Made by a program: the position numbers and the translations under genes. A stretch of DNA of 16,906 nucleotides from contig CALKUS010000112.1 of the NCBI GenBank assembly GCA_937996755.1, forward strand, positions 1-16,906. Reading direction: 5' to 3'. Each line of letters begins with the position of its first letter. The stretch's first letter is position 1. Source of the DNA: an uncultured Pseudomonadota bacterium (GTDB lineage: Bacteria; Pseudomonadota; Gammaproteobacteria; Xanthomonadales; Ahniellaceae). Below, one piece after another: positions 7,089 to 14,056 of this stretch. The notes below the pieces were generated by a model. The model was given only the letters and a program-made list of their open reading frames with translations, made no database searches and had not been told where the DNA came from.

Positions 7089-7629
7089 CGGATTTTCCCT
7101 CGAGTATCGCGCGGACTTTCTGCCGCGCATGCATGAGCCTGGTCTTCACGGTGCCCGGCGGGATGTCGCACGCGATGGCGATTTCGCCGACACCGAGACC
7201 TTCTCCGTAGAACAACGCGATGGCTGCGCGCTGCGCAGGCGGCAGTGCCGCGATCGCGCGCAGCACGATGGCCACCTCCGCCGTGGTTTCCGCCTCGCGC
7301 GTCGCGTCAGCGTCCGCGACCTCGTCCGCGTCGATCGGTGAAGGAGCGGGCGCCTGGGCGAATGCGCGCTGGCAGCGCCGCAGCACGATGCGAAAGGCCC
7401 ACGCGGGGAACGCGGCGAAGTCGTCCATCCCGCGCAGGTTCCGCAGGATCTCGACCCACGCCTCCTGCGTTGCGTCCTTCGCGCGCTCCGGGTCGCGCAG
7501 CACGCGCCACGCGAAGCGGTACAGGCGCGGGTGCCAGCGAGCGACGAGCAGCGCCAACGCGCGACGGTCCCCGGTGGCGGAGCTCGCCACCAGGAGCTCG
7601 TCGTAGATGCGCGTGCTGTCGCGGTTCAT
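7075..7629 (-). CDS. ECF-type RNA polymerase sigma factor
   Basis: A 184-residue sigma-70-like factor. Region 2 (~22-90) includes the DATQEAWVEILRNL core-binding/-10 recognition segment (52-65) and FPAWAFRIVLRRC (74-86). An acidic linker (100-118) follows, then region 4 (~125-176) with LPPAQRAAIALFYGEGL and the helix-turn-helix IAIACDIPPGTVKTRLMHARQKVR (150-173). The ATG at 7629 is chosen over the upstream frame start at 7683 because a near-perfect AGGAGGTG lies 7 bases before it. Extracytoplasmic-function factors direct RNA polymerase to stress or envelope regulons. This one is followed, with a 14-base overlap, by a two-helix membrane protein that is its likely regulator. No autoregulatory promoter could be read with confidence. 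Confidence 0.92.
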   Translation of the reverse strand: MNRDSTRIYDELLVASSATGDRRALALLVARWHPRLYRFAWRVLRDPERAKDATQEAWVEILRNLRGMDDFAAFPAWAFRIVLRRCQRAFAQAPAPSPIDADEVADADATREAETTAEVAIVLRAIAALPPAQRAAIALFYGEGLGVGEIAIACDIPPGTVKTRLMHARQKVRAILEGKSDGQD

Positions 7630-7636
7630 CGAGCGC

Positions 7637-7644
7637 CACCTCCT
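7637..7644 (-). promoter_or_regulatory. Strong ribosome binding site of the sigma factor gene
   Basis: AGGAGGTG on the minus strand, 7 bases from the ATG at 7629. It settles the start against an upstream in-frame ATG at 7683. Confidence 0.8.
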
Positions 7645-7723
7645 GTCGCGGGGTAGGTGCGCGAAACCGGAAGGACGGTTCAATGCCCGGGCGCGGAAAT
7701 CGCTCCCGGGTGCGTCCGCGCGG

Positions 7724-9151
7724 CTAGCCGGGTTGGCCGGTGAAGTATTTCGCGTTGAGCAGGAGGTGCGTGGCGATGCTCGCCGCGTAGCCCAGTGCGA
7801 TCGCCCAGCTCCAGCGCAGGTGGCTCATGAAGGTGTACTGGCCCTTCGACTGCCCCATCAGCGCAACGCCGGCGGCCGACCCGACCGACAGCATGCTGCC
7901 GCCGACGCCGCAGGTGAGCGTGATGAGCAGCCACTGGCCGTGGTCCATGGCCGGGTTCATCTGCAGCACGGCATACATGATCGGGATGTTGTCCACGATC
8001 GCCGACAGCGTGCCCATGGTGATGTTCGCCCAGGTCGGGCCGAGGCCGATGTAGAGTGCCGACGACGCGGCAGCGATGTAGCCCAGCATCGCCAGTCCGC
8101 CGACCGCGAGCAGCACGCCGTAGAAGAACAGCAGCGTGTCCCATTCGGCGTTCGCGAGGATGCGGAAGATCGAGTACGAGTCGCCCGTCTTCGCCGCGCG
8201 CCGTTCGCGCAGGGTGATGTGGTACGCGAGGAGGTTGAGCAGGCCGAGTCCGAACATCATGCCGAACACCGGCGGCATGTGCAGGAAATTCTTGGCCAGC
8301 ACGGTGATCGCGATCGTCGCCGCGAACAGGCCGCAGATCGCCAGGCCGCCGTAGCGGATGTCGGCGTCGTCGGCGCGGACGGCGGGCCGCTCCTTCGGGA
8401 TCGCGAAGTGCATGATCGCGGCCGGCACCAGCCAGTTGACGAGCGACGGCACGAGGATCGCGAAGAACTCGGTGAACTCCACCTTCTGCGCCTGCCACAC
8501 CATCAGCGTGGTGATGTCGCCGAACGCGGACCATGCGCCGCCGGCGTTCGCCGCGACGACGAGGTTGATGCACGCCAGGCTCACGAAGCGCTTGTTGCCG
8601 CCGCCGACGGCGAGGATGACGCCGGCCATGACGAGCGCGGTCGTCAGGTTGTCGAGCACGGGCGACAGGAAGAAGCCCATCAGGCCGGTGAGCCAGAACA
8701 ACTGGCGGAACGAGAATCCGCGGCTCACGAGCTCGGCGCGCATCGCCTCGAACACGTTGCGTTCCGCGATCGCGGACACGAAGCACATCGCGACCACGAG
8801 GAAGAAGAACAGCGACGCGAATTCGAGGAAGATCTCGCGGAAGCCTTCCGCGGCCAGCCCGGGCTCGCCGCCGCGCGCCGCGAGGCCGAGCGCGATGAGC
8901 AGCCAGATCAGGCCGGCCGCCAGCACCACGGGCTTCGATTTGCGCAGGTGCAGGCGCTCCTCGAGCACGACGAAGACGTACGAAATCGCGAAGATCGCGA
9001 GCGCGGCGTAACCGAACGGATCGCCGGTCCAGCCGAGGTTGGGCAGCGCGTGCTCCGCCGCCGCGGCGGTTGCCGTGGTCGACGCGCAGGCGAGGGCCAG
9101 CGCGAGCAGGGCGTGTCCAGCGGTCCGGGTCTGGGTGGGCATCGGATGCAT
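7724..9151 (-). CDS. nhaD: Na+/H+ antiporter NhaD (ion transporter superfamily)
   Basis: A 475-residue inner-membrane secondary transporter that exchanges cytoplasmic Na+ (or Li+) for H+. Family signatures are LSPVLDNLTTALVM (162-175), ANAGGAWSAFGDITTLMVWQ (201-220), SAIVDNIPIMYA (383-394) and GGSMLSVGSAAGVALMG (417-433). About 11-12 hydrophobic segments are visible. The first ~32 residues look like a cleavable signal peptide (Ala-rich, ending AAAA/E), seen in some NhaD proteins. The start is ATG 9151; a second in-frame ATG at 9142 is equally possible, since the nearest SD-like bases (GGAA) lie almost against the first. It follows DUF5985 by 65 bases containing a hairpin, so it may share that operon or have its own control. 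Confidence 0.93.
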   Translation of the reverse strand: MHPMPTQTRTAGHALLALALACASTTATAAAAEHALPNLGWTGDPFGYAALAIFAISYVFVVLEERLHLRKSKPVVLAAGLIWLLIALGLAARGGEPGLAAEGFREIFLEFASLFFFLVVAMCFVSAIAERNVFEAMRAELVSRGFSFRQLFWLTGLMGFFLSPVLDNLTTALVMAGVILAVGGGNKRFVSLACINLVVAANAGGAWSAFGDITTLMVWQAQKVEFTEFFAILVPSLVNWLVPAAIMHFAIPKERPAVRADDADIRYGGLAICGLFAATIAITVLAKNFLHMPPVFGMMFGLGLLNLLAYHITLRERRAAKTGDSYSIFRILANAEWDTLLFFYGVLLAVGGLAMLGYIAAASSALYIGLGPTWANITMGTLSAIVDNIPIMYAVLQMNPAMDHGQWLLITLTCGVGGSMLSVGSAAGVALMGQSKGQYTFMSHLRWSWAIALGYAASIATHLLLNAKYFTGQPG

Positions 9152-9187
9152 GTTCCGGGTTCGGCGCCGGAGTTTCGCCCAGATTCG

Positions 9188-9209
9188 CCCGTCGCGACAG
9201 CACGACGGG
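9188..9209. other. Intercistronic stem-loop between DUF5985 and nhaD
   Basis: CCCGTCG pairs perfectly with CGACGGG across an 8-base loop. It begins 8 bases after the DUF5985 stop on the minus strand. No U-run follows on that strand, so it is more likely an mRNA processing or stability element, or a Rho-associated structure, than an intrinsic terminator. Confidence 0.45.
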
Positions 9210-9216
9210 GCGTGGC

Positions 9217-9483
9217 TCAACGGCGCCGCTTCGTCAGGAGGTTCTTTTCGACGATCGCCCACAGGAACAGCCCGTAGGAGACGAGGCGGATGAGCGAATA
9301 CCACACGGTAGCGTCGGTCTCCGCGCCGCTGATGCCGTACCACGCCCGGTTCGCCGCCTCGATCGCGAAGGAGAGGCCGAACCAGAGGAACAGGCGGTCG
9401 CGCGTGCCGAGCCAGAATCGGAAGAACAGTGCGGCCGCGACCGCACAACCCATGCTGATGGCCCCGAGCATGAACGAATCCAT
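9217..9483 (-). CDS. DUF5985 family small membrane protein (second copy in the chain)
   Basis: An 88-residue, almost entirely membrane-embedded protein with three hydrophobic helices (about 4-23, 31-46, 61-78). The family hallmark is FRFWLGTRDRLFLWFGLSF (21-39), with NRAWYG in the loop, RLVSYGLFLWAIVEKN (66-81) and a Lys/Arg tail (KRRR). The function of the family is unknown. The ATG at 9483 lies one base after the stop of the upstream paralogue (TGACATG), and its SD (GGAGGA) is built into that gene's last codons, so the two must be translated together. The tandem arrangement suggests they act as a heteromeric pair. Confidence 0.82.
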   Translation of the reverse strand: MDSFMLGAISMGCAVAAALFFRFWLGTRDRLFLWFGLSFAIEAANRAWYGISGAETDATVWYSLIRLVSYGLFLWAIVEKNLLTKRRR

Positions 9484-9484
9484 G

Positions 9485-9748
9485 TCAACGATCCTCCAGC
9501 AGCAGGCCGTAGATCAGGAGCGAGACGGAGAGCAGTCCGACGCCGTTGCGCAGCCAGCGAAGGTCGAACTGCGGCACGACCAGCAGGTCGAAGAGGACGA
9601 CCGTATTGCTGCAGGCGAGCCCGAGGAAGCACAACCCGCTCCAGAACAGCATCGCGGTTCCATTGGCCTTCCAGGCTCGCAGGAGCATGGCGGCCGTCGC
9701 CGCTGCGGTCAGCGCGCAGAGTGTGTAGACCCACAAGTCGAGTGTCAC
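9485..9748 (-). CDS. DUF5985 family small membrane protein (first copy in the chain)
   Basis: An 87-residue paralogue of the following gene: helices at about 5-24, 32-53 and 68-84, with LLRAWKANGTAMLFWSGLCF (22-41) at the place where the partner has FRFWLGTRDRLFLWFGLSF, then NTVVLFDLLVVPQFDLRWLRN. Charged residues are fewer and the conserved TRDR is replaced, so the copies have diverged. The start is GTG 9748, supported by AGGGAGAT about 8 bases upstream; its first bases overlap the stop of the winged-helix gene (GTGA). No reading frame beginning with ATG would include the first helix. Confidence 0.75.
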   Translation of the reverse strand: MTLDLWVYTLCALTAAATAAMLLRAWKANGTAMLFWSGLCFLGLACSNTVVLFDLLVVPQFDLRWLRNGVGLLSVSLLIYGLLLEDR

Positions 9749-10128
9749 GGGCGATCTCCCTTGCGGATCAGGAATGCGTCCGCGAACTGCTGTGCCGCAC
9801 GATCGGTTCGCGAGTGGATGAGTCGCGTGATTTCCACGACGTGCCGCGCGTATGCGTCCGCGAGATCGGCGACCAGCCGCGCCGTCTCGGCGTCCGCGGG
9901 TCCGTACGCGTAACCGTTCGGCGCGCGCGTCAGCAGGCCGCTCGATTCGAGGTCGGCGAGCACCGCAGCCGCGCGATCGCGCGACACGTACAGCCGGCTC
10001 GCGACCTCGTCGTCGCCCCACGCACGCGGCTGCGCACGCAACAGCAGCAGCGCCTCGAGGTGCGGCACTGTGGTCAGCGCGCCGACGATCAGGCGCCGCA
10101 CGCCCGCGTTGAGCGTCATCTCGCTCAT
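9745..10128 (-). CDS. Small winged-helix (MarR-like) protein, probable regulator of its own operon
   Basis: A 127-residue protein: a short N-terminal helix (8-20), then a winged helix at ~21-77 (VPHLEALLLLRAQ, DDEVASRLYVSRDRAAAVLADLESSGLLTR, wing GYAYGP) and a C-terminal helical arm (79-120) that could dimerise. No ligand-binding or membrane domain is evident. It belongs to the wHTH proteins that sit beside DUF5985 genes. The ATG at 10128 overlaps the GCS2 stop (ATGA) and a second in-frame ATG lies at 10119; the stop overlaps the next start (GTGA). Such coupling makes it a dedicated part of this operon. It could instead be a non-DNA-binding adaptor; I cannot exclude this. Confidence 0.78.
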   Translation of the reverse strand: MSEMTLNAGVRRLIVGALTTVPHLEALLLLRAQPRAWGDDEVASRLYVSRDRAAAVLADLESSGLLTRAPNGYAYGPADAETARLVADLADAYARHVVEITRLIHSRTDRAAQQFADAFLIRKGDRP

Positions 10129-11333
10129 CGCCGCGGCTCGCCCTCGAAGCGCCACGATTCCGATGGCGATCCTTCCGTGCGCAGCAACAGGTCGTCGACC
10201 ACGTGGCGCAATGCCTCGCGCGCGTCGTACCCCGCGGCTCGCGCGGTGGCGAACACGGCGAGTTGCCGCTCTGCCGCGTTGCCGCTCGCGCAGATCGCGT
10301 TGACGTGCGCGAGCTCCGCTTCGCAATCCAGCGCCACCGCGTGCGGCCGCAGGCTCCGCAGTAGCCACTCGGCGAGATCGGGGACGCTGACCGCCTCGCC
10401 GCCCAGCGGATGCAGCAGGATGGCGGCGGTGCCGCCGCGCTTGGCGCGCCATCGATTTTCCTCGACGAGGTCCCGGTCGAACGCGACCGCATCCCCCGTC
10501 AGCGCGGCACGCACGAGGCAGCGGTACAGGGCGGCGATCGACAACGTGTCGTCGAGCTCGGGACACGCGTCCGTGATCCTGAGCTCCAGCGTCGGATAGA
10601 GCGCGGACGGACGCATCGTCCACCAGATGGAACGGGGGTCGGCAATGCATCCGCTGGCGACCAGGCGTGCGACGTACGCGTCGTAGGCGCCATCGTCAGC
10701 GAGCAGCGGCGGCGTTCCCGAACGCGGCCACTCGTCGTACGCACTCTGGCGATAGCTGGCAAGCCCGGTGTCCTCGCCGCGCCAGAACGGCGACGACGCG
10801 CTCAATGCCAGCAACAGCGGCGTCCACGGCACGATTCGGTTCATGACTCCGATGCGGTCCACGCCTGCCGGTATCGCGACGTGCACGTGCAGCCCGCAGA
10901 CCGCGTTGCGACGGGCCAGCACGCGATAGCTGTCGACCAGCTGCGCGTGGCGTGGCGAGGCATCCGTTTGCACCGACCGCCAATCCGCGACGGGATGCGT
11001 CCCGGCGGAGAGCAGCGCGAGACCGAAAGCGACCGCTTCCTCGTTCGCGCCACGGCGCAGCATGGAGAGCGCGTCCTTCGCCTGCGCCAGCTCGTGGCAG
11101 ATCGGCGTACGCAGCTCGACCTGCGCCTGCAGCAGCTCGACGCCGACCAGCCCCGCGAAGCGCGATTGCCACCGTTCGACGAGCGCCGCGGGCAGCTCGT
11201 GCACGAGCGCGCCGTTGTCGATGCGGACGACGAACAGCTCCTCCTCGATCCCGAATGTCGATTCGCTGCTCGAGCGCAGGGAGCGTCCTCGGGACGCTGC
11301 GACGGAACGGGCCGGGCGCGGCGCCTCGATCAT
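10125..11333 (-). CDS. Carboxylate-amine ligase of the glutamate-cysteine ligase 2 family (GCS2/YbdK-like)
   Basis: A 402-residue cytoplasmic ATP-grasp-like ligase of the GCS2 family. Its E. coli relative YbdK shows weak gamma-glutamylcysteine-forming activity, but the physiological substrate is not established. Motifs: GIEEELF (28-34), VELRTP (72-77), SAGTHP (109-114), CGLHVHV (146-152), SSPFWRGEDTGLASYR (180-195), PTLELRITD (247-255) and ENRWRAKRGG (292-301). The family is usually about 370 residues; the extra length is a Ser/Arg-rich N-terminus (1-25). ATG 11333 is preferred because GGAG lies 8 bases upstream, although the frame remains open to 11498. It heads a chain with a winged-helix protein and two DUF5985 membrane proteins (ATGA overlap at its end). 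Confidence 0.88.
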   Translation of the reverse strand: MIEAPRPARSVAASRGRSLRSSSESTFGIEEELFVVRIDNGALVHELPAALVERWQSRFAGLVGVELLQAQVELRTPICHELAQAKDALSMLRRGANEEAVAFGLALLSAGTHPVADWRSVQTDASPRHAQLVDSYRVLARRNAVCGLHVHVAIPAGVDRIGVMNRIVPWTPLLLALSASSPFWRGEDTGLASYRQSAYDEWPRSGTPPLLADDGAYDAYVARLVASGCIADPRSIWWTMRPSALYPTLELRITDACPELDDTLSIAALYRCLVRAALTGDAVAFDRDLVEENRWRAKRGGTAAILLHPLGGEAVSVPDLAEWLLRSLRPHAVALDCEAELAHVNAICASGNAAERQLAVFATARAAGYDAREALRHVVDDLLLRTEGSPSESWRFEGEPRR

Positions 11334-11662
11334 GTCCTGTGCTCCGGGCAACGGGCTCGGCGGCAGCGCCGGAGCGGCGATGCGACGCGAGCGAGCCTCC
11401 GGGATTCCACGCGACGCGACGACGCGCGCCGGTCGATCGGTGGAGTGCGGGAGCGCGCTGTCCGTAACGAGCGAGAAGGCACAGCAGTCTGGTGACACGA
11501 CGTGGACGAAATCGGCTCGCGCACGCTGGCACTGAATGCCATCCCACCCCTTTCCTGTGTTGCGACGTAGCCGAGGCCAGTCTAGGACGCGATGATTTGC
11601 ATAGCAACCAATATAGTCAGGAAAGGATAATCCGCGCAGGCAACTCCTGGTTGTCGTGCCGG
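11334..11662. other. Intergenic region upstream of the GCS2 operon
   Basis: 329 bases between the MarR stop and the GCS2 start. The part nearest GCS2 is GC-rich and open in the GCS2 frame, but the translation (Pro/Arg/Ser-rich) has no recognisable domain. The segment 11585-11635 is clearly AT-rich against the surroundings and is the likely promoter for the GCS2 operon: TATATT (minus strand, complement of AATATA at 11610-11615) could be a -10, but no convincing -35 is seen. Confidence 0.45.
11597..11607. promoter_or_regulatory. Candidate MarR-type operator
   Basis: TTGC-ATA-GCAA, a perfect inverted repeat within TTTGCATAGCAACCAATATAG, in an AT-rich pocket just downstream of the MarR gene and upstream of the GCS2 operon. 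MarR proteins often bind pseudo-palindromes with TTGC/GCAA half-sites. It lies next to a possible -10 (TATATT on the minus strand) for the GCS2 operon. The assignment is by motif shape and position only. Confidence 0.3.
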
Positions 11663-12196
11663 CTACAGCTGGGAAATCGGCTCGAAGCGGGCGAGGTCGT
11701 CGCGCTGCTGCATGGCGCGCAGCACCGCGTCCAGTGCATCGCGCAGGTGCTCGAGCGTGCTCGCGTCGAGCGACGCGAGCGCATCCGGGAGCACGCCGCG
11801 CGCAGGCGCAGGCGCGCGCCGCAGCACGGCGCGCGCCTTCGGCGTCGTGCGGAGCTGCGCGGCACGCTGGTCCACGCTGCTGCGTCGCTTCTGCACCAAG
11901 CCGAGCCGGACGAGCTGGTCGACGAGGTTGCTGGCAGTCGGCTGGCGCACCAGCATTGCGCGCGCGAGCGCAGTGACGCCGTTTCCCTCGTCGCCCGCGA
12001 TGAGCGCGAGCGCGCGCAGCTGCGCGCCACTGATCCCCAATTCCGATTCGACCGACTGGTAGTGTTGTCGGGCCGTGCGGAAGATGATGCGGAAACGCGC
12101 CAGCACTTCGACGGCGGCCGCCTGCCTGGCGGGCTTCGCGCGTGGCCGCACGGTCGTCGCGGCGCGCTTTCTCGGTAGCGGCTTCTTCGTCCCCAC
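11663..12196 (-). CDS. MarR family transcriptional regulator
   Basis: A 177-residue regulator. A basic, low-complexity N-terminus (2-26, many Lys/Arg) precedes the MarR core: helix 1 (29-48, FRIIFRTARQHYQSVE), winged HTH at ~53-122 (ISGAQLRALALIAG, VTALARAMLVRQPTASNLVDQLVRLGLVQK, wing RRSSVDQRAAQLRTTPKA with the conserved D109-Q-R111), and a C-terminal dimerisation helix pair (~135-165). The start is uncertain: GTG 12196 is chosen because GAGG lies just upstream and it leaves a sensible divergent promoter gap. It is divergent from the SLC13 permease (102 bases), the usual arrangement for a MarR repressor and its target transporter. Its ligand is unknown. Confidence 0.85.
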   Translation of the reverse strand: MGTKKPLPRKRAATTVRPRAKPARQAAAVEVLARFRIIFRTARQHYQSVESELGISGAQLRALALIAGDEGNGVTALARAMLVRQPTASNLVDQLVRLGLVQKRRSSVDQRAAQLRTTPKARAVLRRAPAPARGVLPDALASLDASTLEHLRDALDAVLRAMQQRDDLARFEPISQL

Positions 12197-12286
12197 GTCG
12201 CCTCGACGGACCGCGGCGGGAGCCGCTGGCGGCGATCTTCGCGCACGCGGGCGCTCCGCGGGAAGTCCACCCGAGTGTGCATCGGA

Positions 12287-12292
12287 TACATT
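12287..12292 (+). promoter_or_regulatory. Possible -10 element giving a leaderless permease mRNA
   Basis: TACATT (4 of 6 to TATAAT) ends 6 bases before the permease ATG at 12299, and there is no SD before that ATG. If used, transcription would start at or next to the ATG. The matching -35 position is poor, so this is a weak call; GTG 12275 with GGAAG upstream is the competing start. Confidence 0.2.
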
Positions 12293-12298
12293 GCCGGG

Positions 12299-14056
12299 AT
12301 GGAGATCGCCGTCGTCCTGCTCATCTGCGCCGGCGCGCTGGTCGCATTCGTGCGCCAGGCGCTGCCGCCGGACGTCGTGGCGGTCGCGGTGCTGGTGTCG
12401 CTGGCGGCGACGGGCCTGGTTTCCTCCGACCAGGCACTCAGCGGGTTCTCCAGCCCGGCCACGATCGCAGTCGGTGCCATGCTCGTGGTCAGCGCGGGAC
12501 TGCGCGAGACGGGCGCGCTCGACGCACTCGGCCGGCTGCTGCTCCGGGCCGGCCGGAATGGTTCGCTGTTGCTGCTCACGGTCATCGTATTGGCCGCCAG
12601 CGTTTCGGCATTCGTCAGCAACACGGCCACGGTTGCCGTGCTGATGCCGCTCGTGCTCCTCGCGGCGCGCCGCAAGGGCTTGTCGGCGTCGCGGTTCCTC
12701 GTTCCGCTCTCCTATGCCAGCCAGTTCGGCGGCGTGTGTACGCTCGTGGGCACCTCCACGAATCTGCTGGTGGACTCGCTCGCGCGCAGTGGCGGCCACC
12801 GCGGATTCGGCATGTTCGAATTCGCCCCCCTCGGCCTCGCCCTGCTGGGCATCGGGACCGCGTACCTGGCGTTGACCAGCTGGTGGCTGTTGCCGAGCCG
12901 GCGTCGGCCGTCCGGCGGGCTCGAAGACGATTACGCGCTGCGCGAATACCTCTTCGCGCTGCGCGTCGCCGACGACTCGCCGCTCGTGGGCCATGCCTCG
13001 CTCACCGGCGCGGGGCAGCGCGCCTCCGGCATCACGCTCGTGGAGATCAAGCGCGAGGGCGTGCGGTTCCTGCCGGCGCCGCTGCGATCGATTCGCGCCG
13101 GTGACGTGCTCGTGATCGAGGGCGCCGCGGATTCGGTGCTCGAACTCGCGCGGTACGCGAAGCTGCACGGCGAAGGCGACGTGGGCGTCCTGGGCGGCGA
13201 CGGGCTGCAGCTCGTCGAGGCGGTCGTGGCGCCGGGCGCGCGCTGCATCGGCCAGCCGCTGTTCCGTGCGCAAACGCCGTGGCTCGCAGACGCGGTCCCG
13301 CTCGCCGCTGCGTCATCGGGGCTCATGCGCCACCTCGACCTGGGCGCGCTCGTGCTGCAGCCGGGCGATGCGCTGCTGTTCCTGGTGCGGCCGGAGGCGA
13401 TCAACGCGCTGCGCGAGGACCGCGACTTCGTGCTGCTCACGTCGCGCGACAATCCGATCGAGCGCCGCACCCGCGCGCCGCTGGCGGTCGGGATCGCCGT
13501 CGCCGTCGTCACGGCAACCACCCTCGGGCTGCTGTCGCTGCCCGTGGCGGCGCTCGCGGGGGCCGTCGCGATGGTCGCCACGCGCTGCCTGGGCGGCGAT
13601 CGCGCCTACCGCGCGCTCGACCTGCGCATCCTCCTGCTGATCGCCGCGATGGTGCCGCTCGGCCTTGCGCTGCAGGTCACGGGGGCGGCGAAAGCGCTCG
13701 TGGACGGCGTCGTGGCACTGCTGCCCGCCTCGCCGATCTTCGTGCTCGCTGCGGTGTACGGCCTGACCATGATCCTGACCGAGGTGGTCAGCAATGCTGC
13801 GACTGCGGCGCTCATGACGCCGATCGCCATGGCGCTCGCGCACCGGATCGGAGTGGACCCGACACCGCTGCTCGTCGCCGTCGCCTTCGCCGCATCGACC
13901 AGCTTCTCGACGCCGATCGGCTACCAGACGAACACGATGGTCTACAACGCCGGCGGCTACGAGTTCCGCGATTTCCTGCGCATCGGGATCCCGCTCAACC
14001 TGCTGTTCTGGGCAGCGTCGGTCTGGCTGATCCCGCGGTTCTTTCCGTTCCAGTAA
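12299..14056 (+). CDS. SLC13/DASS-type permease with two central RCK_C (TrkA-C) domains
   Basis: A 585-residue inner-membrane carrier of the ion-transporter superfamily. N-terminal half: helices from residue 3, with the repeat-1 signature SNTATVAVLMP (107-117) and GTSTNLLVDS (151-160). Two cytosolic TrkA-C/RCK_C-like domains follow (~209-283 and ~298-380; AGDVLVIEGAADSV and PGDALLFLVRPEAI). C-terminal half: helices from ~392, repeat-2 signature TEVVSNAATAALMTPIA (494-510) and SFSTPIGYQTNTMVYNAGGY (535-554). Members move sulfate, dicarboxylates or similar anions with Na+; the substrate here is not readable. The start is ATG 12299 (no SD) or GTG 12275 (8 residues longer). It is divergent from a MarR gene, its probable repressor. 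Its TAA directly abuts the convergent antiporter stop, with no intergenic base. Confidence 0.9.
   Translation: MEIAVVLLICAGALVAFVRQALPPDVVAVAVLVSLAATGLVSSDQALSGFSSPATIAVGAMLVVSAGLRETGALDALGRLLLRAGRNGSLLLLTVIVLAASVSAFVSNTATVAVLMPLVLLAARRKGLSASRFLVPLSYASQFGGVCTLVGTSTNLLVDSLARSGGHRGFGMFEFAPLGLALLGIGTAYLALTSWWLLPSRRRPSGGLEDDYALREYLFALRVADDSPLVGHASLTGAGQRASGITLVEIKREGVRFLPAPLRSIRAGDVLVIEGAADSVLELARYAKLHGEGDVGVLGGDGLQLVEAVVAPGARCIGQPLFRAQTPWLADAVPLAAASSGLMRHLDLGALVLQPGDALLFLVRPEAINALREDRDFVLLTSRDNPIERRTRAPLAVGIAVAVVTATTLGLLSLPVAALAGAVAMVATRCLGGDRAYRALDLRILLLIAAMVPLGLALQVTGAAKALVDGVVALLPASPIFVLAAVYGLTMILTEVVSNAATAALMTPIAMALAHRIGVDPTPLLVAVAFAASTSFSTPIGYQTNTMVYNAGGYEFRDFLRIGIPLNLLFWAASVWLIPRFFPFQ

Noticed and set aside
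7653..7683. Possible ECF autoregulatory promoter upstream of the sigma gene (minus TGAACC at 7677-7682, within an AACCG/CGGTT repeat)
   Set aside because: No GGAAC-type -35 paired with a recognisable -10 at 16-17 bases; the inverted repeat is only 5 bp, so I did not annotate it.
7607..9277. 556-codon plus-strand frame opposite nhaD
   Set aside because: The translation is a His/Glu/Arg-rich low-complexity string, while the opposite strand encodes a full NhaD with family motifs.
11334..11498. Upstream extension of the GCS2 protein to 11498
   Set aside because: The added ~55 residues are compositionally odd with no family match, whereas ATG 11333 has GGAG at proper spacing and the family core begins soon after.
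12277..12291. TGTGCATCGGATACA as operator for the divergent MarR/permease pair
   Set aside because: Only the outer TGT/ACA arms match; the inner positions do not pair, and it shares no clear motif with the TTGCATAGCAA site.
11663..13273. 536-codon minus-strand frame extending the MarR protein far upstream
   Set aside because: Only the last ~177 codons look like protein; the rest is the antisense of the SLC13 permease, so the start was moved to GTG 12196.
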